A stretch of 64,000 nt of DNA from Nereocystis luetkeana (lineage: Eukaryota > Sar > Phaeophyceae > Laminariales > Laminariaceae). Shown in pieces: positions 14,101 through 25,949 of this stretch. Numbering within the stretch: the first letter of the stretch is position 1; each line of letters starts with the position of its first letter. The notes under the pieces were generated by a model. It saw only the letters and a list, made by a program, of their open reading frames with translations, did not search any database and was not told the origin of the DNA. The position numbers and the translations under genes were made by a program. The stretch covers positions 3,046,069 to 3,110,068 of the forward strand of contig JARUPZ010000027.1 in assembly GCA_031213475.1 (NCBI GenBank). Direction: 5' to 3'.

Positions 14101-17100
14101 CGCGGTACTTGCACGGTGTTTTTGACCGCTTGAAGGAATGCATGAGTAGTCTTGTCAAGGCTAGAGGGGTTGATTTAATGTTCCCACTCTCATTAAATAA
14201 AGGGCACTGTAAAGTATATCGGGAGGCTGGGTTGGGGGGGGGCTGTTGTTCACACGGTGAGAAAAAGAGTATCGGCCGCAAGGAGGCATCGCGAGGATTT
14301 ATGGCACCTTCCTAGTGCAGGAAAAGGTACCACCTTGCACGTGTGTGGAACTAAGTGGATTTGTGTAGTTGTAGGGATTCTTGAGGAATACAGCGAGATG
14401 CACAGGTCCGCTAGGATACGTTGATCATCTCGAGCCTGCATGTTTTTTTGTGTTTGCACGAAGTGCTGACATTCTTTTTCGTCGCTTGTTAATTCCGCAG
14501 CTGTTCAAGGCTGCCGAGTTCGTTCACAAGCACCTAATCAACAAGCACCCGGAGAAACACAAGGTCGTCGTCGACCAGGTAACTAATGGTCTATCTCTCT
14601 ATTGCTTGGAATGAAGGTCAAGTAGATGACTTGATATAGAACTACTTACAGATATCTCACTCTCTGAGCGTGCTCGGTTCGTACATCCCTGGCCTGTCAG
14701 AGCTCCCACTTGGAAATCGCCTTCTTTTATTACTTGCCGGACCCTTCCAGCAGTTCTTTGTTTCCTCCATTTCTCTTGGCGCTTTCGGTTCTTTTTTCCC
14801 TTCCTCTTCTTCCGTTTCGTGTGCGTGCGTGTACTCGGAGCACGGCACCGCGGGCGAGCCCAGCGCCGTCGCGGGTGTCAGCGGGTGCTGGCGGGTGGAG
14901 GGGGGGTTGCAAGGAGCGCGGTCGCCGTTTTCGTGCCTAGGCGTCGCGTGTGCCTCGAGACACGAGGGAAGCATGAATGGGCTCTGTCTGGCCTCCATCT
15001 GAATAATTCGATTGAGTATGTTTAAGTATATAAGGGTCGTTCGGAATTGCAAGGTATCTTCCAAGCGGTGCTTATTTTTTGCGACCGGACTGAAGTTCAC
15101 AGACGGAGCTACCCAGTCTGAGCAATAACATTGTCGAGCTGGCGAACGACGGCCACGGTGAGAACCGGGCTTTACGCGAGGCGGGCGACGGGGTTCACTG
15201 TGGCAGAGAGTAAGGAAAGCTTTACCCGGATCGGTGGCGAGGTGGTCGCGAGAGGGACGGGCGGCGTACGAGGCTGAGAGAAAAGCTCAGCTGTTCGATT
15301 TTTTCCTTTTTTGACGGGTGCAAGGTGTTCTAATCAGGCAGAAAGTTACACCATGAGAGGGGAAGGGATTTTTTTTTCTTCCTGATTTTTTCGTGTCCAT
15401 TTTCATTGTTTTTGCGGTGCTGCTGTGCCGTGCTGTGCTCATTATTTGGTACATACAGCATATCAAAAGGTGTTCCAATCAGGCAGAAAATTATTACATG
15501 AGAGGGGGCGGGGATTTTTTTTCTTCCCGATTTTTTCGTTTTCATTTTCATTTTTTCTGCGGTGCTGCTGTGCCGTGCTGTGCTCGCTCTTTCGTACACA
15601 CATCATATCAAAAGAAGAAAACAAGTACCCGAACTGGGGTATGTACGTACGGCATGTGCGCGAGCGTAGCAGGCGGAACCGCCCGCGACGCGAAGCGTAT
15701 GTGGCGTCCGAGCTGTTTTCTCCTGAAGCATGGCGGCGGGACTCTTGGCATTATCAAGTCGCCAGTTTGCAACTACGATTAAAAAAAAACTATATTCAAT
15801 CATGGACCTCTCTCCGCTTCGCATAGTAATTATGATGCACTTTTCCTTCCTGAGGGAGCGTCGCGGGCAGCGTAGGCCGCCCGCGGAGCGAAGCGCCTTG
15901 TATCACCTATGAAGGACATTCTCGCTGGCATTCGGATTGGGCTTCCATGTGCTGGTGGCTGTACGCCAAGCTTCTCGGTGAAGGTGTAAGGCTTTTACCG
16001 TATCACGCATCATGCATATAATATAATATCATAATCAGATCACACTGCTGCACCGCACTTGAGGTTGAGGTTGTATTGGACATGTGGACGAAGTCCTACT
16101 GTTAGCTGTTAGCAAGCAAAGAAGACCCTGTCTACTCCTGTGAAGGGATCATGTAGTAGCACCGGTGCTTGATTTGATTCAGCAAATACACCATGCCGAA
16201 TAATAGCTCGAACGAGGACGCTGGGCATCACGAAATGGAGGCATTCCAGTACAGTAATACGTGCACAACCGCAATCCCGCCCCCCCCAGGCTACGGACCC
16301 GTTCGTGCGCGAGTTGTTCTTCGCAGATGATTCGAAACCTCTGCCCAACATTGTGGCGGACGCAAACACTCCACCTGTGGTGCTGCTGCCTGGCGCAATG
16401 GCAATGGGCGGCTCTGTTCCGGCCATGCCACCGGGCCCGCCTCCTATGGGAGCACCGGGTTTCCCCATGATGGGGGGCGGCATGCCTATGGGACCCATGG
16501 GACCCATGGGACCCCCAGGACAGATGGGGGGAATGGGCGAATTCCCTATGCAGATGCCAATGCCACCGGGTGAGCGCCTCTTACGCTGTGATATATATAA
16601 TCTGAGGAGTGTGTTGAACATGATATGTTGCTACAGTATGCCCAGCGGCTTAGTCGGTAGTATCTATGCTGTGTCGTGATAATTTATACTGGCACGTGTG
16701 CTTTGTGAATACTCGTAGCGAATACAAATGGTTTTTAACGAGTTGTATCAGTCACGCCTCCTCCTTGGGTGCCGCATTTTTTTTGTCTCTTTTCGAGGTT
16801 ATCAAGCGGCGTACACCCCCTCTCCCCCGCCCCTCAATGCCTCCCGTCAATGTTGGGCAGATGTTATGATGGGGTCAGGTGGGCGCGGCTTCAGAGGAGG
16901 AAGGGGCGGGGGCGGGGTCGGGGGGCCATCCTTCCGTGGCAGGGGTGGTGGTGGTGGTGGTGGTGGACGGTTCGGGGGGCGAGGCATGGGCCGGATGGAC
17001 AACCGGTCTGTTGAGCCAATAGGTCCCAGGGACCCGAGGAGCCTGGTGTCTTACATCGATGTTGATGCTCCTAAGGTACGTGTTCTGCCTTGCGGTGTTT

Positions 17101-17816
17101 CGCGTGGTTTTTGCTTTTCATTGGCCCCCCACGCTCCTAGGAACATCTGTGCCTACTGTATGGTGGTACTGTGCCTACTCCAGTACCTGCTATGTAGAAG
17201 TCCTGTGTCTACTGTATGGAAGTATGGTGCCTACAATGTGCCCTTAGGGTGTACCTGGTGGTGTCCAAACGTGCACAGGAATAGCGCAGCTGGTTATTCT
17301 GTTTGTTCGTGTTGTATTTGTTTCGATAGTACGGGTCGTGACGAAATTTTTTTACAGCTCAAGTTGACTAAGCTCTCGACGTCGTTCCTCTGGGTAGACA
17401 CGACAGGGAGTGATGGTAGCGGAGCACCTCTCCGTTGACGTCGTTGTGCTACCCTGCTTGGAGTTGTGCGGCCCCGCGAATGCTATCGGTGTGCTCGTAC
17501 TGTTTCAAATTGAGCCCTATCAATCCATGTTAAAGTCTAACTTATTTTGCGTCCAAGATTTTTTCGCTACTTCCTGCAACCCAGTTACTCGGGTTAGCAT
17601 ATTGCGTCATCCTGATAACGTATGAGGGAGCAAGGGGGTTACATCTTCGCACCGCGTGTGTGATGTTTCGATGCCTATGCAATTGCCCCTGGCCGAGCTG
17701 ACCGTCCGTTGTGTGTGTTTTGCTGTGTTGTGTGTCAATGGCAGGAAACGACACCCAACTTGGACTATGGCGATGCCTTCCCTTCCAGGCCCAAGAAGAA
17801 GAGGAAAACCATGTAG
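5196..17816 (+). CDS. SRRT: SERRATE/ARS2 RNA-processing scaffold protein
   Basis: Exons: 5196-5609, 5843-5955, 6987-7367, 7541-7623, 7934-8148, 8404-8526, 8842-8997, 9203-9322, 10214-10348, 10866-11037, 11533-11756, 12155-12340, 13404-13649, 13977-14057, 14501-14578, 16290-16569, 16879-17075, 17745-17816 (3276 nt, 1091 residues). SERRATE/ARS2 links the nuclear cap-binding complex to miRNA processing, 3'-end formation and RNA decay. Residues 1-138 are Ala/Thr/Glu-rich and 176-303 Arg/Asp/Ser-rich. Residues 395-460 hold the ARS2 core (QRYDEYKADYTQ, EEWLLERYHPK). An RRM-like fold spans about 536-640. A zinc finger (CGMSKC, then HKHLINKH) lies at 875-900. The tail is Pro/Met/Gly-rich with RGG, DVDAPK and a PKKKRK nuclear signal. 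The RRM looks slightly short between exons 9 and 10, so a small exon may be missing. Exon 14 ends at a GC donor. Confidence 0.9.
12431..12680 (+). repeat. Poly-G-headed dispersed repeat, copy 1 (ARS2 intron 12)
   Basis: A run of about 22 G is followed directly by GTACTCGATCTCATGCATGG and about 220 bp of unique body. The same body occurs inverted at 56231-56553 and forward at 60961-61385. It is non-coding. Confidence 0.75.
14634..15905 (+). mobile_element. 1.27-kb non-coding dispersed element, full-length copy 1 (ARS2 intron 15)
   Basis: It begins near the sequence TATCTCACTCTCTGAGCGTG and ends at GAGCGAAGCGCCTTGTAT. No coding capacity is visible. Its last roughly 260 bp (15640-15905) is bounded on both sides by GC-rich hairpins built from GCGGGCGG and CCGCCCGC arms. 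A near-complete inverted copy lies at 59215-60400. Partial copies lie at 36045-36330 (minus), 58550-59215 (plus) and 60410-60885 (plus). The copies end in short TAYATA-type tails, as retroposed elements often do, but no polymerase III boxes or reverse transcriptase are seen, so the class is unknown. Confidence 0.75.
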
Positions 17817-19670
17817 AGAGTGCTCGCTGGTACCCGCAGTATAGTAGTACGGTCGCTTGCCGACCACGGCGAGACCCGGAGCCAAACCCAACCGAGATCG
17901 GGACGTAAGCTCGCACCACAGCGAAGAGCCTCCACAGCGCAGGAAAACTTGTTAAGGTTTCCACCCCACGGCGAAAAAGTACAGATAGAACTGATGATTG
18001 TGTTCGCAGTGGACTGGTTGGCTGTACGATCGGATGACACTAAAAATCGATAACGAAGATGAGGGGAGAGGGGGGTGGTAATGAGTTGCTGACTCGGTTT
18101 GTTTTGTTTTTGTCTGCCTCTGTGTCGTGTTTGACGGCCGGCTGCCTTAACGCCGAATCGAAGTAGATATTTTTGGTAGTTGCCTGGTGCCCGATGTGAG
18201 ATACGTATATCGCTTGTGGCAGGCATATCCGACGGGTATGGCTCGACCATTTATCCTGCGACCGCGCGCAGGCCACAAGGGGACGGAGAGAGGCAAGGCG
18301 CTCATATTCGTAGTATTTTTGTTAGTGTTTTTGGACTCAAGCGGGAGGCAAGGCTAAAACATTAGCACATGAGGAGTAGCACGGTCAACCCTGACGGCAC
18401 GTCTACATTAATGGCTATAACTATACAAACCTGGTACATGACAATATATCAACATCGGCTGTGTCTGCGAAGGAAGTAGATGGAGATCTGGGGGAGGTGC
18501 CAATCGAAATCCACAGCATGAGAATCATGTGAAAAGCGCTTCTCTGGGAAATCCATGAATTATCTAAATTAAGCGACTGCACACAAACAGGATCTTTTTC
18601 TAGTGTCGAATCCGCTCTAGGCGACCCTGATGTAGACATTTAGGTATGCGATTCCCCGCTCCGGCCCTGATTTTCCGCTAAGATCAGGAGGCTGGTTCCG
18701 GCTCGCGTTGTACGTTGCGCGTGTGCGTCGTTTGCTGAGAGCGAACTATTCAGAAATTAAAATGCGTATCTTCCTACCCCTGGTAGCTCTGGCGGCGTCT
18801 CTGGCCTGCAGTCTCGTCGTTTACAGGAGTGGATTACTGGTCATCGGAAACCGAGTTCGCGGAAAGCGCTGGGTTGCTTGCTATTAATATCTACAATATG
18901 AAGGTCCTACCTCGTACCTGAAGAGATTGGAATGATACAGGTATTCATATTATGAGCTATTATTACTCCGTGACCCCTGGTTGCGTTTGAACGGATTTAG
19001 ATTTTCCTCGTATTGGGCGAAAAACACACGAGATATCAGGTATCAACCTGGTTGATAAAAGGAGTGATACGGGATCACCCTGGCATCAGGTATGTTGATG
19101 CGCCATTCTGCGGAAACACTTCACAAGTGCTACGTAATGTGACATTTTTTTTACGGTGTTTCGATCAGAGCAGCTAGGCGGGTTATCAAAAGAGCAGAGC
19201 GCATGCACCTATTGCAATTCGGGATACATCTTGATGTAATTTTTTGCACAGGTTCACAATGTACCGGTGATTTTTTGGTTGTTGCGAGAAGATCTCTATG
19301 ACAGGAGGAAGAACTGCTATTAATAGTCCTTTGATAGACTTTTGATTCGGCAGCAGTGTCGGTGGTTTTTATTACAACAAATAACGCTCGAATTGTGCAT
19401 TCTTCTACTCTTCTTCTGCAGTGAACGCTGACAGCGAACAACCTCAAGAACGAACGGGCATACGTGGGATGGACACTCGAAAAACACTCCACTTTACCAG
19501 TTAACGGCGCGCTCTACGGCAAATACGAGTCTCATCGACGATACAACAGCGCACAATAAGCATGGCAACGAGGGCACCACACATACATGTACCGCGCATG
19601 GTATGTACGTGACGTTCAAACAAGCTATGGGGGCGATGAATCCACGAACAACTCCTAAAACAATCTATCT
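17817..19670. other. Intergenic interval between ARS2 and the TRAF/LamG gene
   Basis: The 3' ends of two convergent genes face this 1.85-kb stretch. I find no exon chain. It contains one small ORF with a signal-like N-terminus (18762-18887), CTATTAATA-type palindromes (18875, 19317) and CTGGT/ACCAG-rich fragments. Confidence 0.6.
18762..18887 (+). CDS. Small ORF with hydrophobic, signal-like N-terminus, function unknown
   Basis: This 41-codon ORF starts at an ATG after AAATTAA. It encodes MRIFLPLVALAASLACSLVV and then a short basic tail before TAA. The hydrophobic core would serve as a signal peptide or single membrane segment. It could be a small secreted or membrane peptide, the first exon of a gene whose remainder is not evident, or chance. 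I recognise no family. Confidence 0.2.
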   Translation: MRIFLPLVALAASLACSLVVYRSGLLVIGNRVRGKRWVACY

Positions 19671-22600
19671 TCATGCGTCTTGATCCCACTGTCGCCTGTA
19701 CTTTGATCTGGCCCTCGCCCTCGCTAGCCGCCTACGCTTTCGCACCGCGCTCGAAGCCCCGCAAAATCGCCGCTCGTGCTCTTCTCTGCGGATGCGCGGG
19801 ACGTAGGCGGCACAGCCCAAGTTTCTACATGGTTCCTTGACCCACTGGCAGACGTATTCGAGGTGGACCTTGAGGTTGCAACGCTTAACACTTTCGCCGC
19901 AGTTTGGGCAGGGACAAGACTCCTGGTGCTCCTCCCCGGCCTCGGCCATGCGCACCCAGGCTCCGTGTGCGAGGCAAAATTCTTCCAAGTGTCTGTACAG
20001 GCAAGCACGCGGCGGGCATGCTCAGCAATGCACAGCAACGTGTACCTAGTATGTTCCTTGTATGCTGTAAGTTGAGGTAAACCGGGCAGTCTCGGACGCC
20101 GCCCGTCCCACCCCCCCCTACCTCCCGTGTAAATATTCAGAAAATCAGTTGTGCGCACTCTTGTTACATTTACGTTGTCGTGGAAGCTATTTCGTCGGCT
20201 GGTACTCGTCATGTTTCGTTTGCTTTATTTAATGTCCATCGTTCCATCACACACTGCGGCACATACTACTGCAGAAGTTGTACGACAGTATGCATGTAGA
20301 GTAAACCCAAGCAGTTTGGCCCGAAAGAGGTGGGTGGGCCAGTTGTTAAAAATGCAGTTTCAAGGGAATAGATAAATGCCAACCAATAACCGTTACCGTA
20401 ATACAAATTCGAACCCTATTACGTATGCAGGGGGAGTAACTGTTTTGTGGCTGACAGCTAAATATTCCGTAGAAAGCGTGCTGGTACAACGAATTTTCGC
20501 CCACGAGCCTGGTATATTATCGGGCATCTCCGTCTGACATACAGGAGCGTACTTCAGATTGTAGCGTTGGGCAGATCCACTTCGGGGAAAAAACTCTAAA
20601 AACTGTCGTCTTGCGTGTGTTACCATATAGGTCTACTGTTATCGTGGTACGGTATATACATTGTTACGTGGACAAAGTTTATTGAGTACGTGAATCTCGC
20701 ATTCACGCGACGTTGTAACGGCGAGAAATTTGTAAAGCTCCGAGACTAGGCTATTCTCAATCATTGCGCGCAGGATTCTCAATACAGAGCAAACTTATGT
20801 GATTTCTCGCAGGTTGGGCGCCACATAAATTGTACGTTGAACGGTGTTGACCGCCCCATGGATTTAAACAAAGTCGGCTGTATATGCTCACCACTCTTAT
20901 GGTTGGTGACGATGAGCAAAGGCGCCTTCATGCCACACACGACGGGCAGAACAACGTACGTGAAAGCCTGGTCGTGGCGACCTTTTATGCCGAAAATTAT
21001 AAATGAAATGTATGTGAACGAGCTCATCCGGTGTTGAATTCTTGCAGATTCTTCACGATACATATGTACCTCGGGAGGTCTTTGGCCGGCATTCGCTTCC
21101 CGCACGAGGCCATGGAACACGTGACCATCCGCATGGCGCAGCGGTAAGCTTCGTGTGCCCTTGAATCCTTCTGCAGGTAAGTCTCTCCGCATCCCCTCGG
21201 GCACGACACGAACTGCCGGTGGAGCCGGCCCCGCTGCGCTAGTCTCCCCAGCCTTAGCTCCACCTTACGACCCGTCGCGGGGCAAGGTCGTCAAACAACA
21301 CGTCGTCGAGCAAAGCCGTGAAAATGTTTTTTTGTGAAGCGAACCCGCGAGGATATTATGACGCCGCGCATCAAGACCGGCGCGATACGTAGGCGCATAG
21401 AGCAGAGATAAAAGAGAGAAGAAGAAAGACATTAAGTGCCCGCAGTTTTCCAATTTCTCCAAAAATATTCGTGGGTTTGTTTATTCGTGGAAAACCCTGG
21501 TCCACTTTACGTATAGCCGTCATGCAGGGTTGTCTTACTCTCTGTCCCTACATTGCACGGAAAGAAACGGTCGACTTTCCTCCACTCTTTGAGCATAAAT
21601 CATAACGCCAGGGGTGGACGGGGGGTGGGCCGGGGAAGGGGGCAGGGGCAGAACGGGGAGAGGGAGGAGGGTGATGCATTGTCATGTTGCATGCGACACG
21701 TTCTGCGGTTAACTGCAAAGTGCCTTGCACATTGTTCGTTCTTCTGTCACTTCTCACCTTGCATACGTTTCTTTCTCTCCATGATGGCGTCGGTGGTGCT
21801 TCAACATCAACAGCGACCATCATCTCAGAGTTTGCCCACTTAATCCCCCTCCCGACCTTACGTGCGCGAAACCTCTGGGCGGTCACGTCGTTCACATACT
21901 CTCCCGCTCCTTCCTCGAACGTCCAGTACCCGAGAAGTCCATCGGCCGCGGGAGCAGTGCTCGGGAGGACCTCGTGCATCCACGTCGCGAGCTGCTCTTT
22001 TGACCTCTTCACGCCCCAGTATCTCACTTCTTGCATGAGGCACTGGCAGGCCGTTTCCCTCCCGCCGATCTCTCGCATGGGGAGCGGCACGGTCACGTCA
22101 CCGAGGCGGCTTGCGGTTTTGCCATTTTCTAGCAGAAGCACCCCATCAGAGTCGGAGACGAAGGATAAGTGCACCCACCGCTCGCGTGGACATCGGTAGT
22201 TGAAGATCTTATCCTGTTTTCCCGCCACCTTTATCCCCACTCGATCGTTCGGACCCATCTCAAGCTGAAACAGAACATTGGCCGACCCGAACAAGGTCTC
22301 CACGCCTCCGTGTTTTCCCACCTCCTCCGCTATTCGGGTTTCAAGATTTTTGCCGAAGTTTTCCTGATGTTTTTTCTTGCGCTTGGCCTTTTTAGCCGCT
22401 TTTCTACTTTTCCCTTTCTTCTTTGCCGAAGCGGTGCTCTCGCCATCGTCAATAGTCTCCCCCCCTTCATCTATTGATGGAAGCGGTTCTTGTTCCACTC
22501 CGCCGGGGGTGCGGAACAAGGCTTCGCTGCTCAGCCCCGTGATGGCTGCTGTGTCCTCCTTCAAGCGCGGCAGGGTCTCGTCGGCCAGGGTAACGATTTT

Positions 22601-25600
22601 CTGCGCCAGTACCTCGCCGGTTAGTGCCACCCATTCTGCCCAAAACGCGGTTTCCTTTTGCCACCACGCCTTCGCTTCCGCCTTTTCTGACGCTTCGTTC
22701 TCCTTGGCAATGCTCAACAGCATCCCCTTCACGCTCACCTCCCCTGTGCCTCCTGGGATACTCCCGCGGCCTGTGATGGCCGAACCGGGCGGAACAAGTG
22801 CCACGTCACCGTGATCCCCGTCCGCTGTTTTTATTTTAATCGGTTGTTGTTGTATCGTCGAAGACAGTGTTGATGTGCCTGTTTTCTCTACCTCCTTTCG
22901 TTGAGTCGTTTCGTTTCCGCTTGCAGTTGGAGAAACGCGTTTTTCCTCATCTGCGTTGTTTTCTTCTTTCTCTATGGTGTTTTCTCCGTTATCTATGATG
23001 TTTTTTGCCTTCTCTATGTTGCTTTTTTCCTTTCCTATGTTGTTTTCTTCCTTTTCTATGTTGTTTTCTTCCTCGTCTACATCGTTCAGTCGAGGTACCG
23101 TCAGGTTCTCCCCCTCTAATGTTCCTGTTTCGTTGAGCGAAGTAGCTCCTTTCCCCTCTGTCTCGCTTGATCGCAGCACTGCCGTCTGGTTATCCTCCTG
23201 CGATGTAGCTATCAATACTCCGTCGGGCGAAATATCTGCTTCCTCCCCTATCTTGATTGATCGAACCACGGTCTGGTTCTCAGACGGTGATACCGGCAGA
23301 GCGGGTGATAAAGGTGGCTGCTCTAAGAACACTGTGGGGTTGCTCCCAAGCTCCCATTCATTGCGACCCAACCCTCGTCCGGCCGCGCCACCGCCACCGC
23401 CACCGCCACCGCCACTAGGTACGTGGAGACTATTAATAGGGGCGGCGGCATACCACGGGGTGCTTCCTAGCGACAGTCGATCGAAACCACGCAATCGATT
23501 GTGTGCGGTGATTTCCGCAACCCCCCTGGTAGCCGAGGTCAGGCTATTTGACAGGACTACAATGGATACCACGAGGTCGACTTTAGCGTCGTCGCGCATG
23601 GTGGCGGCAACGATCATCTCGTCCGTGAGTTTTTTTCTGGACTCCTCGGCCTCTTCCGATCGTTCTCTGGCGGCTCGGGCTGCCACCTCGAGAAGGAGGG
23701 GCTCGAGTAAAGCCAGGCGCCTCTCCGTCCCCTCCAGCTTCCTTCTTGCCCGTTGGAACTCCCACAGCGCTTTCAGAGCGGTGCGTGTCTTTTCGCGGGT
23801 GCCTTCGACCAAACCCGGACGCCAAATCCACATCTCCGCTGTCCAGGGGGGCTTTAGGTCGTCTTCCCCTAGCGCGATATACGCCCTCCCGCTGTCGAAC
23901 ACCAGGCAAGAACGTGGGTCCAGGAGACGATCGACCTTGGTGTGATCTTCCATCGCCGACAGGCGGAGCATGACTGGGCACCCAAGTTTCCAGTGCTTGC
24001 ACGGCACGCGGCGGTTTGGACACTTTTCTCGCTGGTGGCGGGGTAGGTGCTGGAGAACCACCATGTACCCGCACCCGGAGCATTGGACGCGCTGACGACG
24101 TAGCGCATACCTGGAGGCTTGTTCAATGCGGTCGTTTCGGACGACGCAATGTGTTCGGAGGTGGGAGGCGGTCTCCCCTGCCGGAAATTCCTCCTCACAG
24201 CCCAGGTCCTTGTTAGGACAGGCCACCACCCTCATGGTACATTCGTGCGCAGCATGCCTGCGAGAGAGAGTGACCGGTACTGTTTCGTGACACGCGGGGC
24301 ACTCTACCGCGGTTGGCTTACCCTTGACCTTATCCGCTAGCGCGGCGTTTCGCTTGGCCACGATGCAGTCTTTTTTCTGGTGGTCTGCGAGAAAAACCAT
24401 TGCAACCTCGCTTGTACAACCAGGGTTCGAGCACCGAACCAGCCGCATCGGACAACTGCTTGCACGATGCGCCCTCAAGTGTTTGCGGGGCAATTTGTCA
24501 CCGCAAGCATCACAAGCGATGTCACTATCTAGCGCCTTGCCCCTTTCTGCAAGAATGCGCTGCTTCCTTCTTTCTATGCATTCTTGCCTCAAATGGGCGG
24601 GCAGGAACTTGGCTTGGACCAGAGTTGAACATCCCGGCATCAAGCAGTCGACATACCTGGCAAGTACCCGACAGATAGATGCGAGCAATTCAGCAACCAT
24701 ATCGGTATCCGTCGTTCACACATACAATTGACCTAAGCGCCAGCTATCAGAACCGCTACTATCTGTGGTGTGTAGTACGTGCTGTAATATGTGTGTGATT
24801 GTGTGTGTGGTGTGTGGTATGTGTTGTGTGTGTTGCACACATACATGTCTCGTATTAGTGGTATGTGGTATGCGTGGTATGCGTGGTATGTATGATACAT
24901 GTTGAGAACGAGCCCACCTCGAAGCACAAGAGGACTTCTGGTGCTCCTGCAAATCTTGAAGCCGTATTTCTTCTCCACAGCCTGATGGACATTCAGTGTA
25001 GTCGTCCGTCGCGAAGTGCAGCAGAGAAGCCCGTGATGGCAGGTGCCTGGGTCGACGACGCGCCCCGCTCGACGCGGACGCGGGGCGACGATCGCACTGC
25101 AATCGGCGACTTTTTGTACCCATGATGCCGGGGGCAAATCTGTCCGGCGCCGCATCACTGCCCGCTGCTCTCTCTTGCGGTGCCCATGCAGATGGAGAGG
25201 GCATATCGCTTCTTCTGATTATGCGAGAGTTCGAATCCAAGTTTAGAGTGAATCCAATCGGCGCTTGGAGGTCGGATCTCGTGTGCAGCCCTCCTTCTCG
25301 TTCGCTATTGTTACCGTTGGCACTATCGTCTGATGCTAGACATGCCGGATAGTAGGCTACACTGTTTTTCTCAGCTGCTACCGCCGTGGTGGCCGTTCCC
25401 GGTCGTTGCCGCCCCTTCGATCCCTTCAAGCGAAGCTCCAGGCGTAAAGCTTCGACAGGAGAAAGCGGCAGTTCGCGCATTATGTAAGGCCAGATCGCGA
25501 TCTTCCCGCTCCTGTCGAGTATCGTACCGTTGCGCATACAAATGTTGGTCGGACGGATTTGTACCATGTGTGGGCCCAGAAACAAACATTGCCATTTCAA

Positions 25601-25949
25601 AGTACATTGTACCTCGGACAGCCGCGGCAAGCGACGTTGGCGCAAGCTACGCCATTCCAGGTGCATTTGTAATTTAATACAGCAACAGCGGTACGGACCT
25701 GGTATGAATATCGAGATGTTGATGTAAAGCACAGCAGTTTGTACCTGTAGATCACGAAAGATAACTCAGACACACCACGATACCAGGTACGAGTATATAA
25801 TAATCATACCTTCTGAGGTTATCAATGTTGACCGAGGACTGAGAGATACTATTACCAGTAGGCTCGATGACGGCTGCGGCCGAGGGCACGGTCATTGCCT
25901 CAGCTAGCTCTCCGCCCATGCCTCCGCCTGTGCTTCCGTCGACGGCCAT
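19671..25949 (-). CDS. TRAF-type zinc-finger protein with a split LamG/concanavalin-like domain
   Basis: Exons: 25949-25810, 25511-24918, 24656-21758, 21263-21070, 19992-19671. They total 4149 nt, 1382 residues, with all junction phases consistent. TRAF-type Cys/His fingers lie at about 221-270, 293-342, 363-415 and 437-482 (pattern CxxCG or CxxGC, then HxxxxC). The first half of a LamG-like beta-sandwich follows at about 490-525 (YIALGED, WTAEMWIWRP). About 500 residues of coiled coil, poly-Gly and Lys/Glu repeats come next. The second LamG half is at about 1035-1190 (WVHLSFVSD, GYWTFEEGAGEYV). Exons 4-5 add more fingers (about 1229-1350) and a strongly basic C-terminus. It is probably a protein-protein interaction scaffold with a lectin-like module; the partner and pathway are unknown. 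The ATG at 25949 is the only good start upstream of exon 2. The first intron is the least certain. Confidence 0.8.

Noticed and set aside
18421..18639. 72-residue minus-strand ORF
   Set aside because: No family resemblance and no convincing splice partners; composition fits chance.
22956..23945. 329-residue plus-strand open frame inside the TRAF/LamG gene
   Set aside because: It is antisense to the 2.9-kb exon, has Ser/Phe-rich composition typical of a shadow frame, and shows no domain.
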